NCBI RefSeq assembly: GCF_014204985.1
Contig: NZ_JACHMP010000001.1
Coordinates: forward strand, 2,046,001-2,110,000
Direction of reading: 5' to 3'
From: Streptosporangium becharense
Lineage (GTDB): Bacteria > Actinomycetota > Actinomycetes > Streptosporangiales > Streptosporangiaceae
Length of the DNA stretch: 64,000 nucleotides
Shown here: positions 1 to 6,909 of the stretch, piece after piece
Layout of the letters: each line of letters starts with the position of its first letter
Numbering within the stretch: position 1 is the first letter of the stretch
The notes under the pieces: generated by a model
The model's input: the letters and a program-made list of their open reading frames with translations, nothing else
What the model was told of the DNA's origin: nothing
Database searches by the model: none
Program-made: the position numbers and the translations under genes

Positions 1-756
1 CGGCTCCGGCGAGATGACGCCGATCTCCAGCGTCTCGTGGGCCGCGGTGGTGGACATCATCAGGATGCGCTCGCGCCTGCCCAGGTGGCCGTCGACGACC
101 CGGACGTAGGTGATCACACCGCGGTAGGTGTCGTACACCGAGTCGAAGATCAGCGCGCGGGCGGGCGCCTCGGCGTCGCCGACCGGCGCTGGGACGCTGG
201 CGACCACGTGGTCCAGCAGCTCGCGGACGCCCACACCGGTCTTGCCGGAGACCTTCAGCACGTCCTCCGGCTCGCAGCCGATGAGGTGCGCGATCTCCGC
301 GGCGTACTTCTCCGGCTGGGCCGCGGGAAGGTCGATCTTGTTGAGGACCGGAATGATCGTCATGTCGGCGTTCATGGCCAGGTAGAGGTTGGCCAGGGTC
401 TGCGCCTCGATGCCCTGCGCGGCGTCGACGAGCAGGATCGCACCCTCGCACGCCTGCAGCGACCGGGAGACCTCGTAGGTGAAGTCGACGTGGCCGGGCG
501 TGTCGATCATGTTGAGGACGTACTCGGTGTCGCCGACCTTCCACGGCAGCCGGACCGCCTGCGACTTGATGGTGATGCCGCGCTCGCGCTCGATGTCCAT
601 CCGGTCGAGATACTGGGCACGCATGGAGCGGTCGTCGACCACACCGGTGATCTGCAACATGCGGTCGGCGAGGGTCGACTTTCCGTGGTCGATATGCGCG
701 ATGATGCAGAAGTTGCGGATCACCGCGGGATCGGTCTGGCCAGGCTGAATGCGCAC
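1..756 (-). CDS. lepA: Elongation factor 4 (LepA), N-terminal part, cut by window edge
   Basis: This is the first 252 codons of the translational GTPase LepA/EF4, which acts on the ribosome and promotes back-translocation or initiation under stress. The G1 motif AHIDHGKST lies near residue 20, followed by the switch-II DTPGH and the NKID G4 motif, then the start of domain II. The start is taken as GTG at 756, giving the sequence MRIQPGQTD; no earlier in-frame start is present and no clear Shine-Dalgarno is visible. The C-terminal half lies beyond position 1. Its place next to rpsT and holA is the normal actinobacterial order. Confidence 0.95.
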   Translation of the reverse strand, partial: MRIQPGQTDPAVIRNFCIIAHIDHGKSTLADRMLQITGVVDDRSMRAQYLDRMDIERERGITIKSQAVRLPWKVGDTEYVLNMIDTPGHVDFTYEVSRSLQACEGAILLVDAAQGIEAQTLANLYLAMNADMTIIPVLNKIDLPAAQPEKYAAEIAHLIGCEPEDVLKVSGKTGVGVRELLDHVVASVPAPVGDAEAPARALIFDSVYDTYRGVITYVRVVDGHLGRRERILMMSTTAAHETLEIGVISPEP

Positions 757-830
757 CGGTGTCCGTTTCGACGGGATGAATGACGATCTATGGCTGGCAT
801 ACCAGCCGTCTTCCATGGTGACATGTCCAG

Positions 831-1832
831 GTGATTGCCCGGACCAGAGCACGACGTGGCCTGCGTTTTCTCGCGATGGTGGCGGCCCTGCTCATCGCCC
901 TTCCCGGAGTGGCCGTGGCCACCCTCACCCTGCAGTTTACCGGGACACCGGCTTCCTGGGCGAAGACCACCGGTCACGACGCCCTGTGGCTCGGCCACGC
1001 GTGGGTGGACGGCCGCCGCACCGAGAAGGACGTACGGAAACTCGCGGAGCGACTCCGCAAGACGGGCGTCAGGGACGTGTACCTCCATTCGGGCCCGTTC
1101 GACTCCGACGGGGCACTGCCGGCCGCCAATCATCCGAAGGCGGCCGACTTCCTGAAGTGGTGGCGCGCGGAGCTGCCCGAGGTGAGGGTGTCGGCCTGGC
1201 TCGGGCAGAAGGTCGACGGGGTCCTGGACCTCGACGACCCGGCCTCCCGGCAGCGGGTGCTGGACGGCGCCCGCGCGATCATGGCGCTCGGCTTCGACGG
1301 CGTCCACTACAACTTCGAGCCGATCGGCGACGGCGACACCGACTTCCTCGACCTGCTGGCGAAGACCCGCGCGGTCGTGGGCGACGGCCTGCTGTCCACC
1401 TCCACCCCGCAGATCGAGCCGTTCCCGCTCACCCGCCCCGTCGCCCGCGCCGTCATCGGTCACGACAAGTACTGGTCGCCCGACTACTTCCGCCAGGTGG
1501 CGAGCCTGACCGACCAGGTGGCGATCATGACCTACGACTCCTACCTGCCGTTCCCCGCCATGTACGGCGGCTACGTCGTGCGGCAGGGCACGCTCGCGCT
1601 CGATCTCGTCCCCGAGCAGAAGACGCTGCTCATCGGCGCCCCGGCCTATCACGACCACGACGTCGGATGGGGGGACGAGGCGGAGAGCGTCAAGGACGCG
1701 GCCCGCGGCGCCAGGCTGGCGCTGACCGCGTACGGAAGGCAGCGCGAGCGGTTCGGCCTGGCGCTCTACGTCGACTTCGCGGCCACCGAGGAGGACTGGG
1801 ACGAGTATCGGGAATTCTGGTTCAAGCCATGA
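831..1832 (+). CDS. Secreted or membrane-anchored GH18-like TIM-barrel protein
   Basis: A 333-residue protein starting at GTG 831, with a positively charged N-terminus and a hydrophobic segment at about residues 11-30 that looks like a signal peptide or anchor. The rest reads as a TIM-barrel glycosidase-like fold. The segment [10 protein letters not shown] near residue 156 resembles the GH18 catalytic strand (DGxDxDxE): it keeps a glutamate at about residue 163, but the inner aspartates are replaced by H/Y/N. Later motifs such as MTYDSY and LIGAPAY also resemble GH18 barrel strands. The true substrate is unknown and it may be a non-catalytic or divergent hydrolase. It is divergent from lepA and stands alone. 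Confidence 0.7.
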   Translation: MIARTRARRGLRFLAMVAALLIALPGVAVATLTLQFTGTPASWAKTTGHDALWLGHAWVDGRRTEKDVRKLAERLRKTGVRDVYLHSGPFDSDGALPAANHPKAADFLKWWRAELPEVRVSAWLGQKVDGVLDLDDPASRQRVLDGARAIMALGFDGVHYNFEPIGDGDTDFLDLLAKTRAVVGDGLLSTSTPQIEPFPLTRPVARAVIGHDKYWSPDYFRQVASLTDQVAIMTYDSYLPFPAMYGGYVVRQGTLALDLVPEQKTLLIGAPAYHDHDVGWGDEAESVKDAARGARLALTAYGRQRERFGLALYVDFAATEEDWDEYREFWFKP

Positions 1833-1898
1833 ATACGGCTCACGTCACAGGGAGCGCAGGGTACAGTTGTCGAGCATCCCTCTGCGCGGCTCGTCGAT

Positions 1899-1928
1899 TT
1901 GAGCGACGACTCGGGCAGTTGGTAGCCT
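1899..1928 (+). promoter_or_regulatory. Candidate rpsT promoter
   Basis: TTGAGC at 1899-1904 and TAGCCT at 1923-1928 are separated by 18 bp and lie about 70 bp before the rpsT start. Both resemble housekeeping sigma elements (TTGACN, TANNNT). No experimental support; assignment is by eye. Confidence 0.5.
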
Positions 1929-1997
1929 AGTCAACTGCGTGTGGCGCGCCCTCTCTGCCCGCGCGCCCCATCCGACGACATTCACCGAGGCTTCTTC

Positions 1998-2270
1998 GTG
2001 GCGAACATCAAGTCCCAGATCAAGCGCAACCGGCAGAACGAGAAGGCCCGGCTGCGTAACAAGGCTGTCAAGTCCTCCCTCAAGACGGCCATCCGCAAGT
2101 TCCGCGAGGCCGCCGAGCAGGGCAACGTCGACGAGGCCCTGGTGCTCCAGCGCGCCGCCGCCCGCCAGCTCGACAAGGCCGCCAGCAAGGGCGTCATCCA
2201 CAAGAACCAGGCCGCCAACCGCAAGTCGGCGATCGCCCAGCGCGTGGCCGCCCTGTCGGTCGCCAAGTAG
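1998..2270 (+). CDS. rpsT: 30S ribosomal protein S20
   Basis: A 90-residue basic protein beginning [11 protein letters not shown], the typical S20 N-terminus, with GTG at 1998 as start. S20 binds 16S rRNA early in small-subunit assembly. An upstream in-frame extension exists but adds residues unlike S20, so it is not used. The gene is monocistronic: a candidate promoter lies at 1899-1928 and a strong hairpin terminator follows 15 bp after the stop. Its position between lepA and holA on the opposite strand is conserved in actinobacteria. Confidence 0.97.
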   Translation: MANIKSQIKRNRQNEKARLRNKAVKSSLKTAIRKFREAAEQGNVDEALVLQRAAARQLDKAASKGVIHKNQAANRKSAIAQRVAALSVAK

Positions 2271-2285
2271 TCCGGGTTCTGCGGA

Positions 2286-2320
2286 CGCCGCACCCTCTGA
2301 GGGTGCGGCGTTCTTGCTTT
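2286..2320 (+). terminator. Rho-independent terminator of rpsT
   Basis: A perfect 10-bp stem (2286-2295 with 2301-2310) has a 5-nt loop and is followed by a T-rich run, TTCTTGCTTTT. It starts 15 bp after the rpsT stop. Confidence 0.9.
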
Positions 2321-2329
2321 TCCCAGGCG

Positions 2330-2650
2330 TTTTCCCCGCCTGCTTCGCCCGCCCGCCTTGCCCGACAGCCACCACTCCGGTCGCTCCAGCCGCCGACCAC
2401 TCCGGTTACCGGTCGACCACCCCGGCCGCTCTGCCCGACAGCCGCCACCCCGCTTGCCGGTCGGCCACTCCGGTTGCCGGTCGGCCACCCCGGCGGCCTT
2501 GTCCGTCGGAGTGGCCGCTTCGCCCGCCGCTCATTCCGGCAGTCTTGCCCGTCGGAGTGGCCGCTTCGTCTGCCGCTCATTCCGGCAGTCTTGCCCGTCG
2601 GCTACTCCGCCTGCTTTCCCCGCCGCTCGCTCCGGCGTCCTTCCGCGGGG
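2330..2650. repeat. Degenerate tandem repeats between rpsT and the MarR gene
   Basis: This 400-bp gene-free stretch is built from imperfect repeats. The clearest are three units with a 46-bp period, anchored on GTCGG at 2505, 2551 and 2597. The sequence from 2340 to 2500 repeats shorter motifs around CCGGTCGGCCAC and CCACTCCGG. A 46-bp period is not a multiple of three and no coding potential is credible. The array lies on the 3' side of both flanking genes. Function unknown. Confidence 0.8.
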
Positions 2651-2669
2651 ATACCACGCCGGCAGGTCC

Positions 2670-3182
2670 TCACCGGGCCGCGCCGCCCCGAGGCCGCTCA
2701 AGCTCTCCGAGCACGTCCCTGAGCAAGCCGGCCAGGAGTTCCCGCCTCTCCGGCGAGAGCACCGCCAGCGTCTCATGCTGTGGACCCAGCCCTGCGGCCA
2801 CGGCCTCGTCGATGAGCCGCAGCCCCTCGGAGGTCAGGCTGACGCGCAACGCTCGGCGATCATCGGGATCGGGGCTGCGGGCGATCAGCCCCGCCCGTTC
2901 CAGCCGGTCCAGCCGCCCTGTCATACCGCCTGAGGTCAGCATGAGCGTGGCGGTCATCGCGCCCGGGGACAGCGTGTACGGCTCACCGGCTCGGCGGAGT
3001 GTGGCGAGGACGTCGAACTCGCCACGGCCGATGCCGTAGGACCCGTAGACCGCCTCCATCCGGTCGCCCATGAGACGGGCTATGCGGTAGATCCGCCCGA
3101 AGATCCCCATCGGGGATGGCTCCAGATCCGGTCGTTCCCGCTGCCACTGCTGCACGATCCGGTCGACCGGGTCCTCCGTCAT
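2670..3182 (-). CDS. MarR-family transcriptional regulator
   Basis: A winged-helix MarR regulator of about 170 residues. The recognition region reads LTSGGMTGRLDRLERAGLI, followed by the wing DPDDRRALRVSLT, both typical of MarR. I place the start at ATG 3182; an in-frame GTG lies two codons upstream at 3188. A TATAGT -10 element on this strand (3189-3194) would put the transcription start almost exactly on the ATG, so the mRNA may be leaderless. It is divergent from the EamA transporter 72 bp away and is likely to regulate it and itself; the ligand is unknown. Confidence 0.9.
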   Translation of the reverse strand: MTEDPVDRIVQQWQRERPDLEPSPMGIFGRIYRIARLMGDRMEAVYGSYGIGRGEFDVLATLRRAGEPYTLSPGAMTATLMLTSGGMTGRLDRLERAGLIARSPDPDDRRALRVSLTSEGLRLIDEAVAAGLGPQHETLAVLSPERRELLAGLLRDVLGELERPRGGAAR

Positions 3183-3188
3183 GCCCAC

Positions 3189-3240
3189 ACTATAGCTTGA
3201 CGCTAAATATCTCGATGGTAAGTTACTTTGTGTTGAGCTA
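3189..3240. promoter_or_regulatory. Divergent MarR/EamA promoter region
   Basis: On the plus strand, TTGACG (3197-3202) and TAAGTT (3219-3224) form a plausible -35/-10 pair with a 16-bp spacer for the transporter. On the minus strand, TATAGT (3189-3194) is a good -10 for the regulator. Outer arms ATAGCT and AGCTAT bracket the interval as an imperfect inverted repeat, a possible MarR operator. Confidence 0.5.
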
Positions 3241-3254
3241 TTGAAGGAGCCCTC

Positions 3255-4175
3255 ATGTCCACCCCGCGCCTCGTGGCCGTCACCGCCCTGGCCCCGGCGG
3301 TGTGGGGCACTACCTATGCCGTGACCACGGAGTTCCTGCCTCCCGGCCGTCCACTGTTCACCGCCCTGGTCCGGGCGCTACCGGCCGGGCTGCTTCTGGT
3401 CGCGGTGACCCGGACGCTCCCCGGGGGCGGCTGGTGGTGGCGGGCCGCCGTACTGGGGACGCTGAACATCGGCATGTTCTTCCCCCTGCTCTTCCTGTCC
3501 GCCTACCGGCTACCCGGCGGCGTCGCCGCGGTGCTCGGCGCCCTCCAGCCGCTCATCGTCGCCGCGCTCACCCGCGCCGCGCTCCGTGAGAACGTCCCTG
3601 TTCATCGTGTGCTGGCCGGGATCGCAGCCACGGCCGGCGTCTGCCTCGTGGTGCTCAGAGCCGACGCCGCCCTCGACGCCGTCGGCGTCGCCGCGGGTCT
3701 TCTCGGTGCGGCCGGCATGGCCGCAGGACTCGTCCTCACCCGCATGTGGGGCAAGCCCGACGGGGTGAGCGACCTGGCCCTCACCGGCTGGCAGCTCACC
3801 GCGGGTGGTCTGCTGATCGCCCCGCTGACCTTCGTCGTCGAGGGCATGCCGTCCACGCTGGACGGAGCCGCCGTCGGCGGTTACCTGTGGCTGGGACTCG
3901 TCGGCACGGCCGTCGCCTACACCCTGTGGTTCCGCGGCGTCGCCCGGCTGCCCGCCCTCCGGGTCTCCCTGCTCGGGGCCCTCAGCCCGCTCACCGCGGC
4001 GCTGCTCGGCTGGCTGGCCCTCGGGCAGGCGCTCAGCCCGCTCCAGCTCACCGGGTTCGCCCTGGCGCTCACCGCGACCGTTCTCGGCCAGCTTCCGGCG
4101 CCGCCGGTGCTCAGGCCCCGCACGCGTCCGGTCCGCCCGGACGATCGACGCCCGGAGATCTCCCGTCGGACATGA
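3255..4175 (+). CDS. EamA/DMT-superfamily transporter
   Basis: A 306-residue integral membrane protein with about ten hydrophobic segments arranged as two EamA repeats, typical of drug/metabolite exporters. The ATG at 3255 is preceded by a GAAGGAG ribosome site. The C-terminal tail after residue 285 is arginine-rich. The divergent MarR regulator suggests induction by a small-molecule substrate, but the cargo cannot be told from sequence. There is no terminator-like hairpin directly after the stop; repeats follow instead. Confidence 0.9.
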   Translation: MSTPRLVAVTALAPAVWGTTYAVTTEFLPPGRPLFTALVRALPAGLLLVAVTRTLPGGGWWWRAAVLGTLNIGMFFPLLFLSAYRLPGGVAAVLGALQPLIVAALTRAALRENVPVHRVLAGIAATAGVCLVVLRADAALDAVGVAAGLLGAAGMAAGLVLTRMWGKPDGVSDLALTGWQLTAGGLLIAPLTFVVEGMPSTLDGAAVGGYLWLGLVGTAVAYTLWFRGVARLPALRVSLLGALSPLTAALLGWLALGQALSPLQLTGFALALTATVLGQLPAPPVLRPRTRPVRPDDRRPEISRRT

Positions 4176-4218
4176 GACGACGCGGAGCCGATGACTCCGG
4201 GATCCGGCGTGTCACCCC

Positions 4219-4294
4219 GCATGGCGGCGGACCACACCATGCCATGAGATGAACGAGCATGGCGGCGGATCACGCCATGCCATGGGATGACCAC
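4219..4294. repeat. Two copies of a 38-bp repeat after the EamA gene
   Basis: GCATGGCGGCGGA-containing units begin at 4219 and 4257 and match over most of 38 bp. They contain several short ATGCCATG-like self-complementary patches. Non-coding. Confidence 0.75.
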
Positions 4295-4346
4295 GCGCGG
4301 AGCCATGACCTGCGTGCGGGGCGTGGGCACGACGCCGGTCGAGCGC

Positions 4347-4461
4347 ACTCCCGGTGCGACCGCCAGGCCCCTACGACCTAACTCCCGGTGCGACCGCCAA
4401 GCCCCTACGACCTAACTCCCGGTGCGACCGCCAAGCCCCTACGACCTAACTTCCGGTGCGG
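4347..4461. repeat. Three 34-bp tandem repeats running into the holA stop codon
   Basis: Near-identical 34-bp units occupy 4347-4380, 4381-4414 and 4415-4448 and differ at one base. A partial fourth copy starting ACTTCCGGTGCGG (4449) lies inside the 3' end of holA. Each unit carries CTAACTCCCGGTGCG across its junction, a near copy of the holA stop region CTAACTTCCGGTGCG. The array therefore looks like serial duplications of the gene's last codons and stop. Confidence 0.9.
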
Positions 4462-5429
4462 TTCGCGACCACGGTCTGGATCATGTGCTCCAGCGCGTAG
4501 GCGGGGTCGGCGCCGCCGCCCTTCACCTGCTGGTCGGCGGTCGCGGCGGCCTGGAGCGCGCGGGCCAGCCCCTCCGGCCCCCAGCCGTTCAGCTGCCGCC
4601 GGACACGCTCGATCTTCCAGGGCGGCATGCCCAGATGACTTGCGAGCTGGGCGCCCCGCAGGTTACGCGGCGCGCCGCCCACCTTCGCCAGCGAACGCAG
4701 GCCCCCGGCGACCGCGCTCACCAGCAGGACGGGTGCCGTTCCGGTGGCGAGGGCCCAGCGCAACTGCTCCAGGGCATCACCGAGGCGCCCTTCCACGGCC
4801 GAGTCTGCCACGGTGAAACCACTGACCTCGGCCCGGCCCCGGTGGTATCGGGCGACGGCGGCCTCGTCGATGGCCTTGCCCGGAGTGTCGAAGGCAAGCT
4901 GGCTACAGGCTGCTGCGAGCTCCCGCAGGTCGTTTCCCACCGCGTCGAGGAGCGCCTCGGCGGCCTCGGCCCCGATGGTGCGCCCGGCCCGCCTCAGCTC
5001 AGCCTTGATGAAGGCGAGCCGCTCGGCCGGCTTGGTCAGCTTGGCCACGGGGACGACGCGCGCACCGGCCTTCTTCACCCCGTCGACGAGGGCCTTGCCC
5101 TTGACCCCTCCGGGATGGACGAGGACCAGGACGGTCTCCTCGGCCGGACGCGCCGAGTATGAGACGACCTCGGCGATGACGTCCTTTCCGAGGTCCTGGG
5201 CCGAACGGATGACCACCACCGACCTGTCGCCGAACAGCGAGGGCGACGTCATCCGGGTCAGCTCTCCCGCCTCCACCTTGGCTCCCGGCAGGTCGTGCAC
5301 CTCGGCAGCAGGATCGGCGGCCTTGACCACGGCGACCACCTCACTCACCGCGCGGTCGGCCAGCAGCTCCTCGTCACCGAGGATCAGGGTCACGGGTGCC
5401 AGGTCGGTTGCCGCCATGTCGAGCAGCAT
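4446..5429 (-). CDS. holA: DNA polymerase III subunit delta
   Basis: The clamp-loader delta subunit, which opens the sliding clamp within the DnaX complex. From ATG 5429 (MLLDMAATDLAPVTLILGDEE) it is 327 residues, the usual length. The N-terminal pseudo-ATPase domain contains VVVIRSAQ and LVLVHPGG; the C-terminal collar domain contains YALEHMIQT. A second ATG four codons downstream (5417) is an alternative start, and longer upstream readings look unlikely. It lies downstream of comEA/comEC, as in most actinobacteria. The last codons and stop resemble the adjacent 34-bp repeats. Confidence 0.93.
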   Translation of the reverse strand: MLLDMAATDLAPVTLILGDEELLADRAVSEVVAVVKAADPAAEVHDLPGAKVEAGELTRMTSPSLFGDRSVVVIRSAQDLGKDVIAEVVSYSARPAEETVLVLVHPGGVKGKALVDGVKKAGARVVPVAKLTKPAERLAFIKAELRRAGRTIGAEAAEALLDAVGNDLRELAAACSQLAFDTPGKAIDEAAVARYHRGRAEVSGFTVADSAVEGRLGDALEQLRWALATGTAPVLLVSAVAGGLRSLAKVGGAPRNLRGAQLASHLGMPPWKIERVRRQLNGWGPEGLARALQAAATADQQVKGGGADPAYALEHMIQTVVANRTGS

Positions 5430-5526
5430 GCCACGTCTCGGCGGCAGGGGCCCAACCGTCAAGCCGTTCGCAATCCGATTGCAGGTGCGGCGGGGCACCC
5501 TTTCCTCAGTAGAGGAGGTATCAAGA

Positions 5527-5682
5527 ATGACGAAGTCCGTGATCTGCCGCCACGCCTGTCCCCGCTGCGGGACGTCTCTTGACGAGGGCCCGATCGTGTA
5601 CCGCTGCGCGCGCTGCAGCCGTTCGGTCTACGCCGCCGACGTGGACACCGAGTTCCGCCGTCCGGCCACGACCGGAGTCTGA
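5527..5682 (+). CDS. Small zinc-ribbon protein (51 residues)
   Basis: A 51-residue protein with two CxxC pairs, CPRCG and CARC, spaced as in a single zinc ribbon. The ATG at 5527 has a strong ribosome site (AGAGGAGG at 5511-5518). It begins MTKSVICRHACPRCG. The family is unknown to me; small zinc ribbons of this kind often bind nucleic acid or partner proteins. It is divergent from holA with about 97 bp between starts. The ribosome site and intact metal ligands make it a credible gene despite its size. Confidence 0.7.
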   Translation: MTKSVICRHACPRCGTSLDEGPIVYRCARCSRSVYAADVDTEFRRPATTGV

Positions 5683-5749
5683 GTCCCGCCGCCCCGGCAT
5701 CCGGGGATCACGGCACACGACGACATCGCACCGCGCCGGTGCCCCGCGA

Positions 5750-5890
5750 CACCGGCGCCGCATGACCACACCTGCGGTGAAGATCACACCACCCACACCG
5801 CAGACATCAGCCCCGCGAGCATCCACCACGCCCCATCGGCACCTCGGCACCGGCCCCCGAAGCAGCACCGGCGCCGCATGACCACACCTG
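5750..5890. repeat. 25-bp exact direct repeat in a gene-free stretch
   Basis: Between 5683 and 6053 I see no gene. The same 25-bp sequence, starting CACCGGCGCCGCATGACC, occurs at 5750-5774 and 5866-5890, 116 bp apart. Short CAC/GGC-rich motifs recur around them. The interval is on the 3' side of both neighbouring genes. Confidence 0.75.
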
Positions 5891-6053
5891 TGGCACAGGC
5901 CACGTCCGCGGCACATGGCCGCATCCGTGGCGCACGACATCGGCGTCCGGTTACGGTCTCGGCGTCCCGCTACGGTCCATGTCACCGGCGCTCGCGCGAC
6001 GCAGGCCGGCCCCTTCGCTCATGTGGCGATGAGGCCCACCCCGCGGTCCTTGT

Positions 6054-6641
6054 TCAGGCTTCTTGTGGCGCCGCGTTCCAGACGTGGGCCCAGCCTCCCT
6101 GCACCATGGTCTGGAAGACCCACCGGCCACCGGATTTCACGAGCAGGTCGGCGTAACGCATGTCGTACGTCTGACCGTTCATCGTCACCGTGGCGTCCGT
6201 GACGACGACGACCAGATTCCCGGTCAGGAAGTGCGGTGTACGCGTCGACGTCATCTCCATTCCACCGGTCTCACCGCCACCGGTTTCGCTCTCCCTGGTC
6301 TCACCACCGCCGGTTTCGCCGCCCCCGGTCTCACCCCTGCCGGTTTCGCCGCCCCCGGTCTCACCCCTGCCGGTTTCGCCGTCGCCGGTCTCAGCGCCGC
6401 CCATAGCCTGCGCCATCGTGCGCATGAACTGCTCACGCGTCCACTGCGCGGCCAGACCGTCTCCTCCGGGGCTGTCCGTCACCACGTTGAGCGGAAACAT
6501 CGCCATGTCGGCCATGCGCTCGACGTCGACCTTCGCACTGTGGGCGTCGTATTCGGCGAACCACGCCTCGACGCTCGCCAGATCCTCCGCGGTGGGGGTG
6601 AAAGAACCGCTGCCGAACGGGGACCCCTGCGTTTCCGTCAT
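6054..6641 (-). CDS. NTF2/SnoaL-like protein with an internal GET-repeat insertion
   Basis: A 195-residue protein of the SnoaL/DUF4440 type (NTF2 fold). The N-terminal helix DLASVEAWFAEYDAHSAKVDVERMADM and the C-terminal strands (FLTGNLVVVVTD, RYADLLVKSGGRWVFQTMVQGGW) are typical. Between them, near residues 83-127, sit about nine tandem five-residue units of the form GxGET. The start is ATG 6641 because GAAGGAG lies eight bases upstream; the longer in-frame ATG would include that site in coding sequence. A near-perfect palindrome lies 90 bp upstream. Function unknown; relatives are often used in small-molecule conversion or as ligand-binding folds. Confidence 0.75.
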   Translation of the reverse strand: MTETQGSPFGSGSFTPTAEDLASVEAWFAEYDAHSAKVDVERMADMAMFPLNVVTDSPGGDGLAAQWTREQFMRTMAQAMGGAETGDGETGRGETGGGETGRGETGGGETGGGETRESETGGGETGGMEMTSTRTPHFLTGNLVVVVTDATVTMNGQTYDMRYADLLVKSGGRWVFQTMVQGGWAHVWNAAPQEA

Positions 6642-6730
6642 TCTTCGCTCCTTCGTGGACGACATCTCGCCGATGCACCTGCCGTCAGGCCGATCACGTC
6701 TGTGAGATCAGACGCATTGCACGTACTAGC

Positions 6731-6749
6731 TACCGTACGACGTACGGTA
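6731..6749. promoter_or_regulatory. 19-bp palindromic operator upstream of the NTF2-like gene
   Basis: TACCGTACGACGTACGGTA is a palindrome with two 9-bp arms around one central base, the layout typical of TetR-family operators. It lies 90 bp upstream of the 6641 start within a 268-bp gene-free interval. On the minus strand it overlaps plausible promoter sequence (TTACCG, then TAGTAC 16 bp later). No TetR gene is nearby. I see no other feature in 6642-6909. Confidence 0.6.
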
Positions 6750-6909
6750 AGTATGCCACAGGACGGGAGCACTACGCCCCGGCCATCGTGGCACCGGGAT
6801 CTGACCTCGGTGAGCCCGTCATCGGCACCCCGTCCGCCGTCCCCCCCGTCACCACCGTCCGCTTCGCTCCCCTTCGCCCATATCCATCCGTCACTTGACC
6901 TCGGCGGTC

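Noticed and set aside
4347-4448. Possible CRISPR array
   Set aside because: The units are directly adjacent with no unique spacers, and no cas genes are present; it is a simple tandem repeat.
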